Assembly: GCA_947483555.1 (NCBI GenBank) | Contig: CANKMW010000031.1 | Span: forward strand, 23,163 to 87,162 | Length of the DNA: 64,000 bases | Direction of reading: 5' to 3' | Origin: Myxococcales bacterium | GTDB lineage: Bacteria; Myxococcota_A; Polyangia; Haliangiales; Haliangiaceae | Part shown: positions 8,692-17,329 of the stretch, in pieces | Numbering within the stretch: the stretch's first letter is position 1 | Layout of the letters: every line of letters starts with the position of its first letter | Made by a program: the position numbers and the translations under genes | Notes under the pieces: generated by a model | Databases searched by the model: none | What the model saw: only the letters and a program-made list of their open reading frames with translations | What the model was told of the DNA's origin: nothing

Positions 8692-9872
8692 TCATCCGCC
8701 AGGCCGGCATGCCCGCCATCGAGGCCTTCCGCCTCGACATGCGCGAGTGGCTCGAGGCCAGCTGTCCGGCGTCGATGCGCAAGCCGTTCCTGCCCGGCGA
8801 GGAGGTGTGGGGCGGACGGCGGCGGACCTTCCCGTCCGATGACGCCCGGGTCTGGTTCGAGCGCTGCGTCGAGCGCGGCTACACCGTGCCGGCGTGGCCG
8901 CGCGAGTACGGCGGTGCCGGGATGACGCGGCAGGAATCCCGCGTGCTCGACGAGGAGATGCGCGCGCTCGGATGCCGCTCGCCGCTGGTCAGCTTCGGGA
9001 TCTGGATGCTGGCGCCGGTGCTGTTCGAGTTCGCCAGCGACGACCAGAAGACCGAACATCTACCGCCGATCGGCCGCGGCGAGATCCGCTGGTGCCAGGG
9101 CTACAGCGAGCCGGGCTCGGGCTCCGATCTGGCCAGCCTGTCGACCCGCGCCGTGCGGCACGGCGATCACTACGTCGTCGATGGCGCCAAGGTGTGGACG
9201 TCGCATGCCGACCAGTCGGACTGGATGTTCTGCCTGGTCCGCACCGACTCGGACGGGCCCAAGCACGACGGCATCAGCTTCCTGCTCATCGACATGACCA
9301 CGCCGGGCATCACGACGCGGCCCATCCCGCTCATCAGCGGCAGCTCGCCGTTCTGCGAGACGCGCTTCGACGGCGTGCGGGTGCCGGCCGGCAACCTGGT
9401 CGGCCGCGAGGGCGGCGGCTGGCAGATCGCCAAGAAGCTGCTCGAGCACGAGCGATCGATCATCTCGGTCATGCGCGACCGCGCGCCCGAGGAGGCCGAG
9501 ACCTTGCCGGCCATGTTGCGCCGGACCGGTGACCCGTCGCTGCGCGATCGGGTCATCCAGGCCGAGCTCGACTTCGTGTGCAACCGGCTCACGCTCGAGC
9601 GCAGCGCCGAGGCGGCCAAGGCCGGGCGCAGCCCGGGGGCGGCCAGCTCGATGTTCAAGCTCTACGGCACCGAGCTCAACAAGCGGCGCAAGGAGCTGCG
9701 TGTCGAGCTGGCCGGATACCAGGGCATCGGCTGGGACGGGCCCGGCTTCGAGCCCGCCGAGCTGCAGATCACCCGCGAGTGGCTGCGCTCGCGCGCCAAC
9801 TCGATCGAGGGCGGCACCACCGAGATCCAGCTCAACATCATCGCCAAGCGCGTCCTGGGATTGCCGGACTGA
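8688..9872 (+). CDS. Acyl-CoA dehydrogenase, large-type subunit of a heteromeric pair
   Basis: A 394-residue flavoenzyme with the FAD-binding middle segment WCQGYSEPGSGSDLASL and the C-terminal substrate/FAD segment IEGGTTEIQLNIIAKRVLGLPD. Steroid acyl-CoA dehydrogenases are usually alpha2beta2 heterotetramers in which the two subunits each supply half of the active site, and the next gene encodes a second, more divergent dehydrogenase. It overlaps hsaF by four bases, so it is co-expressed with ring A/B cleavage. Which steroid-CoA intermediate it oxidises (side chain or ring) cannot be told from sequence. Confidence 0.85.
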   Translation: MIIRQAGMPAIEAFRLDMREWLEASCPASMRKPFLPGEEVWGGRRRTFPSDDARVWFERCVERGYTVPAWPREYGGAGMTRQESRVLDEEMRALGCRSPLVSFGIWMLAPVLFEFASDDQKTEHLPPIGRGEIRWCQGYSEPGSGSDLASLSTRAVRHGDHYVVDGAKVWTSHADQSDWMFCLVRTDSDGPKHDGISFLLIDMTTPGITTRPIPLISGSSPFCETRFDGVRVPAGNLVGREGGGWQIAKKLLEHERSIISVMRDRAPEEAETLPAMLRRTGDPSLRDRVIQAELDFVCNRLTLERSAEAAKAGRSPGAASSMFKLYGTELNKRRKELRVELAGYQGIGWDGPGFEPAELQITREWLRSRANSIEGGTTEIQLNIIAKRVLGLPD

Positions 9873-9906
9873 ACCCGAGATTGAACCCGAGATTGAACCC
9901 GAGATT
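9871..9906 (+). repeat. Three tandem 12-bp repeats
   Basis: The unit GAACCCGAGATT occurs three times in succession, with a partial fourth copy, overlapping the stop codon of the upstream dehydrogenase and filling much of the 49-base gap to its partner gene. It could alter spacing or translation coupling between the two subunit genes. Confidence 0.9.
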
Positions 9907-9921
9907 GAACTGAGTCTGAAC

Positions 9922-11067
9922 ATGGCCCGTTTCGAGCTGACCCCCGAGCAAGACGAGCTGCAGCGCGCCGCGCGCGGCTTCGCGGTGCGCCGCCTGCCGG
10001 TGGCGCACCTGCGCGGGTTGCGCGACGCCCGCGAGCCGCTGCGGCTGTCCCGCGAGATCTGGCGCGAGATGGCGCAGCTCGGGTGGGCCGGGATCGCCAT
10101 CGACGAGGCGCACGGCGGCGCCGGGCTGGGGCTGGTCGAGCTCGGGGTGGTGATGGAAGAGCTCGGCCGCACGCTGGCGCCTACGCCGCTGCTGGCCACG
10201 TCGGTGATCGGCGCCGCGGCGCTGGCGGCCGGCGACGAGGCGCTGCGCCAGGCGTACCTGCCGGCGATCGCCGCCGGCGAGCGCCTGCTGGCGCTGGCGT
10301 TCGAGGAGGGCCGCCGCTTCGCGCCGTACACGTGCCGGACCACGGCGCGACGGGCGCCATCGGGGGAGGGCTGGATCGTCGACGGCGACAAGACGTTCGT
10401 GCTCGACGGCGTCGCGGCCGACGCGCTGATCGTCGTGGCCCGGGAATGGGGCGAACCCGACGATCGCGATGGCCTGGTGCTGCTGGTCGTCGACGGCTCG
10501 GCGGCCGGGGTCGAGGTCCAGCCGCTGGGGATGGTCGACAGCCGCGGGACGGCGCGGGTCCGCCTCGCCGGCGTCGCGGTCCCCGACGGCAACGTCCTCG
10601 GCGCGCCCGGTGGCGGCGCCGAGCTCCTCGATCGCCTGCTGGCGCGGGCCACCGCCGCGCTCACCGCCGAGATGCTCGGCGCCGCCGACGCCGTCTTCCA
10701 CACCACGATCGAGTACCTCAAGCAGCGCCACCAGTTCGGGGTCGCGATCGGCTCGTTCCAGGCCCTCAAGCACCGCGCCGCTCACATGTACTGCGAGCTC
10801 GAGCTGACCCGCTCGGTGGTGCGCGCCGCCCTGGTCGCGGTCGAGACCGGCGCTGCCGACGCCGACATCCTGGTCAGCGCGGCGAAGGCCCGCGCCTCCG
10901 ACGTGTTCGTGCTGGTCAGCGGCGAGGCGGTCCAGATGCACGGCGGCATCGGGGTCACCGACGATCTCGACGTCGGCTTCTACTACAAGCGCGCCCGGGT
11001 CACCGATCTCATGTTCGGATCGGCGGCCTACCATCGCGACCGCTTCGCGCGCTTGCAGGGATACTGA
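9922..11067 (+). CDS. Acyl-CoA dehydrogenase, partner subunit
   Basis: A 381-residue acyl-CoA dehydrogenase of the divergent partner type. It begins FELTPEQDELQRAARGF, carries the conserved dimer segment RHQFGVAIGSFQALKH, and ends with a QMHGGIGVTDDLDVGFYYKRA segment. The canonical catalytic Glu position is occupied differently from classical short-chain enzymes, as expected for the beta-type subunit. It is the last gene of the 1697-11067 operon and ends 19 bases from the convergent Cys-rich protein gene. It probably forms a heterotetramer with the product of 8688-9872. Confidence 0.85.
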   Translation: MARFELTPEQDELQRAARGFAVRRLPVAHLRGLRDAREPLRLSREIWREMAQLGWAGIAIDEAHGGAGLGLVELGVVMEELGRTLAPTPLLATSVIGAAALAAGDEALRQAYLPAIAAGERLLALAFEEGRRFAPYTCRTTARRAPSGEGWIVDGDKTFVLDGVAADALIVVAREWGEPDDRDGLVLLVVDGSAAGVEVQPLGMVDSRGTARVRLAGVAVPDGNVLGAPGGGAELLDRLLARATAALTAEMLGAADAVFHTTIEYLKQRHQFGVAIGSFQALKHRAAHMYCELELTRSVVRAALVAVETGAADADILVSAAKARASDVFVLVSGEAVQMHGGIGVTDDLDVGFYYKRARVTDLMFGSAAYHRDRFARLQGY

Positions 11068-11086
11068 GGGCCCGAACCGTGGCGGG

Positions 11087-11893
11087 TCAGTAGCGGTGCA
11101 CGAGCTGCTCGACCTCGCTGCACGGGCGGCACATCGCCGACGGCACCCCGGTGTTGCGGCGGGTGCGGCCGGCGATCGCCTTGAAGACCGGACCGCTCTG
11201 CACCTCGTCGCACTGCAGGCACTCGTTGAGCGTACCGTCGGGGAGGTGGTAGGACGCCTCGAGCGCGAGCAGGCACGGGCCGAGACACTGGTCGCGGGTG
11301 TGGACGGTGTTGAAGTACCAGATCTGGGCGCACGGCTCGGTGAAGCCGAGGTCGCGCAAGCACTGGATGTGGTCGGCGGCCGGGCCGCTCGGAAACGCCA
11401 GGCCGCAGGCTCGGACCGGCTCGGTGAGATCCGGGCGCTCGATGTAGACCGCCAGATCGACCAGCGTCGAGCACAGGCCGCACGGCCCGGCATGGGTCGG
11501 CACGGTGCCGGCGGTCTCGGCGTCGGCGCGGCTCGCGAACGTGGTCAGCCGGTAGCGGCCCGGACTCGCGTCGCGGACCACCGCGCAGTAGACGCCGGCG
11601 GCGACCGGCGGCGCCGGGCTGGCGTACGGATCGGCGGTCAGGAGCGCGGGCGGATCGACCAGCTCCCAGGCCCGCAGCGCGGCGACATCGGCGGCGCTGT
11701 AGACCGGCGCCGCCCAGCTGGTGTCGTCGCAGGCGCAGCTCGGGCCGCAGCGATCGTCGCCGAGGCCGGTGCGGGCGTTGGGGACGCCGAACAACGTCTC
11801 CTCGCAGCTCGGCGACGCCGATGAGCCGCAGGATGCAGCCACGCCGGCCACCACGAGGGTGCCGATCGCGCGTCGGTGCCAGCGCCAGCTCAA
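11087..11893 (-). CDS. Cys-rich exported protein of unknown function, last gene of the ipd operon
   Basis: Not recognised. The 268-residue product starts with a basic region, a hydrophobic segment (IGTLVVAGVAA) and Cys22, a weak lipoprotein-type signal. The mature part has 17 cysteines including Cys22, with pairs C138/C141, C225/C228 and C255/C258 and a CGPSCAC cluster at 49-55. None is followed by His, so it is not a c-type cytochrome. The spacing suggests disulfides or metal sites outside the cytoplasm. It starts one base after the fadA6 stop on the same strand, so it is probably co-transcribed with the ring C/D genes, which is surprising for an exported protein. Confidence 0.7.
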   Translation of the reverse strand: MSWRWHRRAIGTLVVAGVAASCGSSASPSCEETLFGVPNARTGLGDDRCGPSCACDDTSWAAPVYSAADVAALRAWELVDPPALLTADPYASPAPPVAAGVYCAVVRDASPGRYRLTTFASRADAETAGTVPTHAGPCGLCSTLVDLAVYIERPDLTEPVRACGLAFPSGPAADHIQCLRDLGFTEPCAQIWYFNTVHTRDQCLGPCLLALEASYHLPDGTLNECLQCDEVQSGPVFKAIAGRTRRNTGVPSAMCRPCSEVEQLVHRY

Positions 11894-11894
11894 C

Positions 11895-13046
11895 CTAGAG
11901 CCGTTCGATGATGGTGACGTTGGCCTGGCCGCCGCCCTCGCACATGGTCTGCAGGCCGTAGCGGGCGCCGCGGCGCTCGAGCTCGTGCAGCATCGTCGTC
12001 ATCAAGCGCGCGCCGGTGGCGCCGAGCGGGTGGCCGAGGGCGATGGCGCCGCCGTTGACGTTGACGCGCGCGAGGTCGGCGCCGAGCTCGCGCTGCCAGG
12101 CCAGCACCACCGGCGCGAAGGCCTCGTTGATCTCGACCAGGTCGATGTCGGCGAGCTGCATGCCGGTCCGCTCGAGCGCGTGCCGGGTGGCCGGGATGGG
12201 CGCGGTGAGCATCCAGATCGGATCGTCGCCGCGCACGCTCATGTGGTGGACGCGGGCGCGTGGGCGCAGGCCGTGGGTCTTGAGGGCCCGATCGGAGACC
12301 ACCAGCAGCGCGGCGGCACCATCGGAGATCTGGCTCGACACCGCGGCGGTGAGTCGACCGCCCTGCGCCAGCGGCTGCAGCGTCGCCATCTTCTCGCGCG
12401 AGGTGTCGCGGCGTGGGGTCTCGTCGGCGGTGAGCTCGCCGAGCGGCGCGATCTCGCGGGTGAAATGGCCGGCGTCGATGGCGGCGATGGCGCGGCGGTG
12501 GCTCTCGAAGGCGAACGCCTCCATGTCGTCGCGGGTGATCTGCCACTTCTCGGCGATCATCTCGGCGGCGTGGAACTGCGACACCATGCGGTCGCCGTAG
12601 CGCGCCTTCCAGCCCTTCGAGCCGCTGAACGGATCGCTGAAACCGAGCGATTGCGCCGACGTCATGGCGGCGCCGATCGGGATCATGGTCATGTTCTGGA
12701 CCCCGCCGGCGACCACGACATCGGCGGTGCCGCTCATCACCACCTGGGCCGCGAAGTGCAGCGCCTGCTGCGACGAGCCGCACTGGCGATCGATGGTCAC
12801 GCCGGGTACGTGATCGGGCAGGCCGGCGGCGAGCCAGCAGGTGCGTGCGATGTCGCCGGCCTGCGGGCCGATGCTGTCGACGCAACCGAAGATCACATCT
12901 TCGACGACGCCGGGGTCGATGCCGGCGCGTTCGACCACCGCGCGCAGGACGTGGGCGCCGAGGTCGGCGGGGTGGACGGCGGCCAGGCCGCCCTTCTTGC
13001 GACCGACCGGGGTCCGGACGGCCTCGACGATGAACGCGTCAGGCAT
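11895..13046 (-). CDS. fadA6: FadA6-like thiolase (ring C/D degradation)
   Basis: A 383-residue thiolase with the nucleophilic Cys89 (IDRQCGSSQQ), the NEAF motif (VEINEAFAPVV), His339 (GGAIALGHPLGATG) and the acid/base Cys369 (TMCEGGGQANVTIIERL). It closely resembles mycobacterial FadA6 (Rv3556c), which performs the terminal thiolysis of the ring C/D pathway. It is in the same minus-strand operon as ipdA, ipdB, ipdC and echA20, as in the KstR2 regulon. A 104-base gap with an inverted-repeat element separates it from the upstream dehydrogenase gene. Confidence 0.9.
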   Translation of the reverse strand: MPDAFIVEAVRTPVGRKKGGLAAVHPADLGAHVLRAVVERAGIDPGVVEDVIFGCVDSIGPQAGDIARTCWLAAGLPDHVPGVTIDRQCGSSQQALHFAAQVVMSGTADVVVAGGVQNMTMIPIGAAMTSAQSLGFSDPFSGSKGWKARYGDRMVSQFHAAEMIAEKWQITRDDMEAFAFESHRRAIAAIDAGHFTREIAPLGELTADETPRRDTSREKMATLQPLAQGGRLTAAVSSQISDGAAALLVVSDRALKTHGLRPRARVHHMSVRGDDPIWMLTAPIPATRHALERTGMQLADIDLVEINEAFAPVVLAWQRELGADLARVNVNGGAIALGHPLGATGARLMTTMLHELERRGARYGLQTMCEGGGQANVTIIERL

Positions 13047-13060
13047 GAACAGCTCCTGCT

Positions 13061-13151
13061 AGGGCCTGGGAATGGGCAAGCGGTCGGTGATCGCGGTCGA
13101 GCGGGGATGGATTGGCCGCGAGGACGGACGAGTTGTCCATTCCCAGGCCCT
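13061..13151. repeat. 91-bp element bounded by perfect 15-bp inverted repeats
   Basis: AGGGCCTGGGAATGG (13061-13075) is repeated exactly as its reverse complement at 13137-13151, enclosing 61 bases. The right arm reaches the stop codon of the upstream dehydrogenase gene. It could be a long hairpin in the operon mRNA or a miniature inverted-repeat element. No coding is visible in it. Confidence 0.8.
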
Positions 13152-14176
13152 CAGGGCTCGCCGTCGAGGACGGCGGTGGCGATGCGGGCGCGATGCCAGG
13201 CGGCGTCGCCGTAGGCGGCGGCGTGCACCCAGGCGCGCTTCATCCACAGATGGAGGTCGTACTCGAACGAGTAGCCGATGGCGCCATGGCACTGCAGCGC
13301 GGTGCGCGCCGCGCCGGCGGCGGCGTCGGAGGCGTAGGCCTTGGCCATCGAGACGTGGACGGCGCGGTCGGGCTCGCGACGCGCGAGCGCGTAGGCCGCG
13401 CGGTGGACGCAGGGCCGGGCCAGCTCGATGGCGACGTGGGCAAGGGCGAGCTGGTGCTTGACGGCCTGGAAGCTGCCCACCGGTCGCCCGAACTGGGTCC
13501 GTAGCTTCACGTACTCGACGGTCATGTCCATCAGGCGTCGGGCGACGCCGATCAGCTGGGCGGCGGTGGCGAAGGCGCCGCGATCGAACGCCAGGTCGAG
13601 GGCGGCGCGGGCGCCGGCACCGGTAGCGACCCGGGTCGCGGAGATCGGGGTCCACTCGACCCGGGCGAGCTTGCGGGCGCCGTCGATCGACGGCTCTGCC
13701 GTGAGCGTGGTGAGACGCGGCTCGACGGCGTGCAGCTCGTCGTCGTGCTCGAGCAGCACCAGCTTGGCGCGGCCGGCGTCGGCGACGAACGGCGCCCCGG
13801 CGAGGCCGACCGTGATCACCGCGCGGCCGGCGGCGGCGGCGCCCAGCCAGCGGTCGCAGAACACCTCGTCGCAGGTCTCGGCGATCAGCGGGATGGCGAT
13901 CGCCGTGTGCTCGAGTAGCGGCTCGGGCAGGGCGGCGCGGCCGGTTTCCTCCAGCACCAGCGCCAGATCGAGCTCGTCGAGGCCGAGGCCGCCGAAGCGT
14001 TCGGGCGCGGTCATGCCGACCACGCCCATCGCCGCCAGCTGCGGCCACACCGCGAGCGGGGTGTCGGGCGCCGCATCCCAGGCCGCGCGCACGCGCGCCG
14101 GCGGGCATTCGCGGCCGAGCAGCTCGCGCACCACGCGCTGAAGCTCGAGCTGTTCGTCGGTGAAGGCGAAGCGCAC
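13151..14176 (-). CDS. ipdE2: Acyl-CoA dehydrogenase, IpdE2-like partner subunit
   Basis: A 341-residue partner-type dehydrogenase starting at a GTG (VRFAFTDEQLELQR) five bases after the preceding gene's stop. The conserved RTQFGRPVGSFQAVKHQ and LQCHGAIGYSFEYDLHLWMKRA segments are present. With the next gene upstream it forms the pair expected for IpdE1-IpdE2 (FadE30/FadE33 type), which oxidises a ring C/D-derived CoA thioester after IpdF and IpdC act. That assignment comes from position between fadA6 and the ipd genes. An extended open frame reaches upstream to 15181 but overlaps the real upstream gene. Confidence 0.82.
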   Translation of the reverse strand: MRFAFTDEQLELQRVVRELLGRECPPARVRAAWDAAPDTPLAVWPQLAAMGVVGMTAPERFGGLGLDELDLALVLEETGRAALPEPLLEHTAIAIPLIAETCDEVFCDRWLGAAAAGRAVITVGLAGAPFVADAGRAKLVLLEHDDELHAVEPRLTTLTAEPSIDGARKLARVEWTPISATRVATGAGARAALDLAFDRGAFATAAQLIGVARRLMDMTVEYVKLRTQFGRPVGSFQAVKHQLALAHVAIELARPCVHRAAYALARREPDRAVHVSMAKAYASDAAAGAARTALQCHGAIGYSFEYDLHLWMKRAWVHAAAYGDAAWHRARIATAVLDGEP

Positions 14177-14181
14177 GGCGA

Positions 14182-15390
14182 TCAGTCCTTCGGCAAGCCG
14201 AGCAGGCGCTCGGCGACCACGTTCTTCTGGATCTCGTTGGTGCCGGCGTAGATCGGCCCGGCGAGCGCGAACTGGAAGCCCTTCTGCCAGGCCCCGCCGT
14301 CGACGGCCGACGGGGCGTCGGGCCCGAGCTCGGCCATCGGCCCGAGCAGATCGAGCGCGGCCTGGTGCAGGCGCAGATCGAGCTCGGACCAGGCCAGCTT
14401 GGACACCGACGACTCGGCGCCCAGCGTCTGGCCGGCGACCAGGCGGGTGACCGTCTGCAGCGTGAGCAGCTGGTAGGCGCGGGCATCCATCCAGGCCCGG
14501 ATGACCGCGTCCCTGTGCCCCCGATCGTACGCGTCCGCGACGCCCGTTCGTCCTGAGCGAGGCCGCGCAGCGGCCGAGTCGAAGGACACGGTTCGCCGGT
14601 ACAGATCGACCAGGCGCTCCGCTGCGGCCAAGAACCGACCCGGGCTGCGCAGCGTCAGGCCGCGCTCGGAGCCGGTGGTCGCCATCGCCACCTTCCACCC
14701 CTGATCGACCGGGCCGAGCACGTCGCGATCGCTCACGAACGCGTCGTCGAAGAAGATCTCGGCGAAGTCGAGATCGCCGTCGAGGCGCCGGAAGCCGTTG
14801 ACGCGGATGCCCGGCCCGTCGAGCGGAACCAGAAAGTAGGTCAGCCCCTTGTGGCGCGGCGCCGACGGATCGGTGCGAAACAGCCCGTGCATCGCGTGGC
14901 AGTACGACGCCCGCGTGCTCCACGTCTTCTGGCCGCGCAGCAGCCATCCGCCGTCGGTGCGGGTGGCGGTGCTGCTGATCGCCGCCAGATCGGAACCGGC
15001 GCCGGGCTCCGACCAGCCCTGGGCCCACAGCACCTCGGCGGCGGCCATCGGCGGCAGGATCCGCGCCCGCTGCTCGTCGGTGCCGTACTCGAACAAGGCC
15101 GGTGCCAGCAGGAAGATGCCGTTCTGCGTCACCCGCGGCGGGGCCCCGGCGAGGTAGTACTCCTCCTCGAAGATCAGCCACTCGACGATCGAGGCGTCGC
15201 GGCCGCCGAACGCGCGGGGCCAGGCCACCACCGACCAGCCGGCGGCGTGGAGCTGCTGCTCCCAGACCACGTGGGCCGCGAAGCCGCGCTCGCTTCCCGA
15301 CGGCGGCAGGTCGCGCGGCACGTTGGCGCGCAGCCAGGCCCGGGCCTCGGCGCGGAACGCCTCCTCGGCGGCCGAGAAGGCGAGCTCCAT
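14182..15390 (-). CDS. ipdE1: Acyl-CoA dehydrogenase, IpdE1-like, with a REP-encoded insertion
   Basis: A 402-residue large-type dehydrogenase with WAQGWSEPGAGSDLAAI for FAD contact and the C-terminal segment YAGTNEIQKNVVAERLLGLPKD. Its ATG shares a base with the stop codon of the gene before it (15390). Residues about 268-283 (SFDSAAARPRSGRTG) are encoded by a REP-like palindrome that keeps the frame open. This lies in the C-terminal helical domain, between helices, where an insertion might be tolerated. Probable partner of the downstream IpdE2-like protein. The role in HIP-CoA breakdown is inferred from the operon. Confidence 0.82.
   Translation of the reverse strand: MELAFSAAEEAFRAEARAWLRANVPRDLPPSGSERGFAAHVVWEQQLHAAGWSVVAWPRAFGGRDASIVEWLIFEEEYYLAGAPPRVTQNGIFLLAPALFEYGTDEQRARILPPMAAAEVLWAQGWSEPGAGSDLAAISSTATRTDGGWLLRGQKTWSTRASYCHAMHGLFRTDPSAPRHKGLTYFLVPLDGPGIRVNGFRRLDGDLDFAEIFFDDAFVSDRDVLGPVDQGWKVAMATTGSERGLTLRSPGRFLAAAERLVDLYRRTVSFDSAAARPRSGRTGVADAYDRGHRDAVIRAWMDARAYQLLTLQTVTRLVAGQTLGAESSVSKLAWSELDLRLHQAALDLLGPMAELGPDAPSAVDGGAWQKGFQFALAGPIYAGTNEIQKNVVAERLLGLPKD
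14543..14587 (-). repeat. REP-like palindrome inside the ipdE1-like gene
   Basis: It starts CCCGTTCGTCCTGAGCGAGG and ends GCCGAGTCGAAGGACA around a GGCCG/CGGCC core. It is nearly the same as copies at 18941-19054, 36237-36349 and 47271-47311, but here it sits wholly within a reading frame. Confidence 0.85.
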
Positions 15391-16241
15391 CAGCGCAGCC
15401 CCTTGGCCATCGACTTCGCGTCCTGTCCGGCGAGGTGATCCTCGGTGGTCAGCGCGTTGTGGGCATGGGCGAGGTGGTGGAGAGCGTAGGTGGCGTCCAT
15501 CACGTCACGCATGCCCATGCGATCCTCGGCCTGATTGACGGCCTTCTTGGCCAGCGCCAGCCCGAAGCGCGGCATCGCCGCGATCTTGTCGGCGATCGCG
15601 ACGGTCTCCTCGACCAGTCGGGCCCGGGGCACGACCCGATTGATCATGCCGATCTGGGCGGCGCGCTCGGCAGGCATGCGCTCGCCGAGGAACAGGAACT
15701 CCTTGGCCAGGCGTGGGTTCATCGCGAACGGATGGGCGAAATACTCGACGCCGGGGATGCCCATGCGCAGCACCGGATCGGCGAAGAAGGCGTCGTCGGC
15801 AGCGACGATCAGGTCGCACACCCAGGCCAGCATCAGGCCGCCGGCCACGCACGCGCCCTGGACCATCGCGATGGTCGGCTTGGGCAGCTCGCGCCAGCGC
15901 CGGCACATGCCGAGGTACAGCTCGGCCTCGCGCACGTACATCGCCTCGGCGCCGGCCTTGTCCTGGTGCGGCCAGTACTGGGTTGCCACCCGCGCGAAGT
16001 CCTTGTGGATGTCGCGGTCGGGCGTGCCGATGTCGTGGCCGGCCGAGAAGTGATCGCCGGCGCCGGCCAGCACGATGACGTGGACGCCGTCATCGGCGGC
16101 GGCGGCCGAGAAGGCGGCGTCGATCGCGAACGTCATGGCCGCGTTCTGCGCGTTGCGGTAGCTGGGTCGGTTCATGGTGACCAGCGCCACCGCGCCGCGG
16201 CGTTCGGTCAGCACCAGGTCGCTGGGGGCGGGCTCGCTCAT
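15390..16241 (-). CDS. Enoyl-CoA hydratase/isomerase family protein
   Basis: A 283-residue crotonase beginning MSEPAPSDLVLTERRG. Oxyanion-hole segments are GAGDHFSAGHDIG and GACVAGGLMLAWVCD, and a long insertion (HKDFARVATQYWPHQDKAGAEA) follows the first. It overlaps the ipdC stop by four bases and is followed by the ipdE1-like gene, so it probably hydrates or isomerises a ring C/D or side-chain intermediate. It is not the EchA20 orthologue, which lies at the head of the operon. An open frame extends upstream to 16574 but runs inside ipdC. Confidence 0.82.
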   Translation of the reverse strand: MSEPAPSDLVLTERRGAVALVTMNRPSYRNAQNAAMTFAIDAAFSAAAADDGVHVIVLAGAGDHFSAGHDIGTPDRDIHKDFARVATQYWPHQDKAGAEAMYVREAELYLGMCRRWRELPKPTIAMVQGACVAGGLMLAWVCDLIVAADDAFFADPVLRMGIPGVEYFAHPFAMNPRLAKEFLFLGERMPAERAAQIGMINRVVPRARLVEETVAIADKIAAMPRFGLALAKKAVNQAEDRMGMRDVMDATYALHHLAHAHNALTTEDHLAGQDAKSMAKGLR

Positions 16242-17329
16242 ACGCTCCTCAGGGACGCCGTCGGCGCCACGGTCGAACTCGGATGGAGTCGGGCCAGGGT
16301 CGCCTCGGCGTCGGCGATGATGCGGTCGATCAGCGCGGCCACGGTCGGCAGCTCGTCGATCACACCGACCACCTGGCCGGTGGGCAGGATGCCGACCTCG
16401 GGCCGGCCCTCGATCATGGTGGCGCGGGTCATCATCGGCGCGTTGGCAGCCATCAGCAGCTGCGACAGCGGCAGCTGCTGGTGCTTCTGCATGGCCAGGG
16501 CCTCGCGGAGTAGACCGAGGCGGGTGCCGCCGGTCGCGCGCCGGAAGCGAAACGCGTTGCCGAGCGCACGCCACAGCCGCCGCAGGCGGCCGGCGCGCTC
16601 GAGCCCGTCGATGAGGTCGGTGCGGATCACGCGCTGCGGGGCGCCATCGATGTGGCGGGTGACGACCGTGCCGGTCACCGACGTCTGGACGTAGAGATCT
16701 TTGACCGTGCCGGGCACGGTGCTCTCCTGCGTCAGCAGGAAGCGAGTGCCCATCGCGATGCCGCTGGCGCCGTACGCGAGGGCCGCGATCAGGCCGCGGC
16801 CGTCATGAAAGCCGCCGGCGCCGATCACCGGAATCGTCACGGCGTCGCAGACCTCGGGCAGGAGCAGCGACGTCGGCACCTCGCCGGTGTGGCCGCCGCC
16901 CTCGCCACCCTGGGCGATGATGGCGTCGACGCCGATGGCCGCCATCTTCTCGGCGTGGCGGCGGGCGCCGACCGTCGGCATGGTCAGGATGCCGGCGGCG
17001 CGCAGCTTGGCGACCACGTCCTTGCTCGGCGGACCGGCGAAGCTGGCCAGCTTGACCTTCTCGCGTACGAGGATCGCGACCCGACCGTCGAGGTCGGCCT
17101 GGTCGGGGCGCAGGTTGACGCCGAACGGCTGATCGGTCTTGGCCTTGACCGAGGCGATCGCGATCTCGAGCTCGGGAATGGTCATGGTGACCGCGCCCAG
17201 GATCCCGAAGCCGCCGGCGGCGCTGGTCGCCGCGGTGAGGCGCGCGCCCGACACCCAGCCCATGCCGGTCTGGATGATCGGATAGCGAACGCCGAGCAGA
17301 TCGCACAGCCGGGTGTGGAGCGCCGACAT
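16238..17329 (-). CDS. ipdC: IpdC-like flavin reductase/nitronate-monooxygenase-fold enzyme
   Basis: A 363-residue TIM-barrel FMN protein of the nitronate monooxygenase family. The glycine-rich FMN/phosphate segments AQGGEGGGHTGEVP and GAGGFHDGRGLIAAL are present. In mycobacteria IpdC (Rv3553) lies next to ipdAB and acts on the CoA thioester from ring C/D before ring opening. Its start shares a base with the ipdB stop, and the following hydratase gene overlaps its own stop. The IpdC name is based on this conserved neighbourhood. Confidence 0.85.
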   Translation of the reverse strand: MSALHTRLCDLLGVRYPIIQTGMGWVSGARLTAATSAAGGFGILGAVTMTIPELEIAIASVKAKTDQPFGVNLRPDQADLDGRVAILVREKVKLASFAGPPSKDVVAKLRAAGILTMPTVGARRHAEKMAAIGVDAIIAQGGEGGGHTGEVPTSLLLPEVCDAVTIPVIGAGGFHDGRGLIAALAYGASGIAMGTRFLLTQESTVPGTVKDLYVQTSVTGTVVTRHIDGAPQRVIRTDLIDGLERAGRLRRLWRALGNAFRFRRATGGTRLGLLREALAMQKHQQLPLSQLLMAANAPMMTRATMIEGRPEVGILPTGQVVGVIDELPTVAALIDRIIADAEATLARLHPSSTVAPTASLRSV

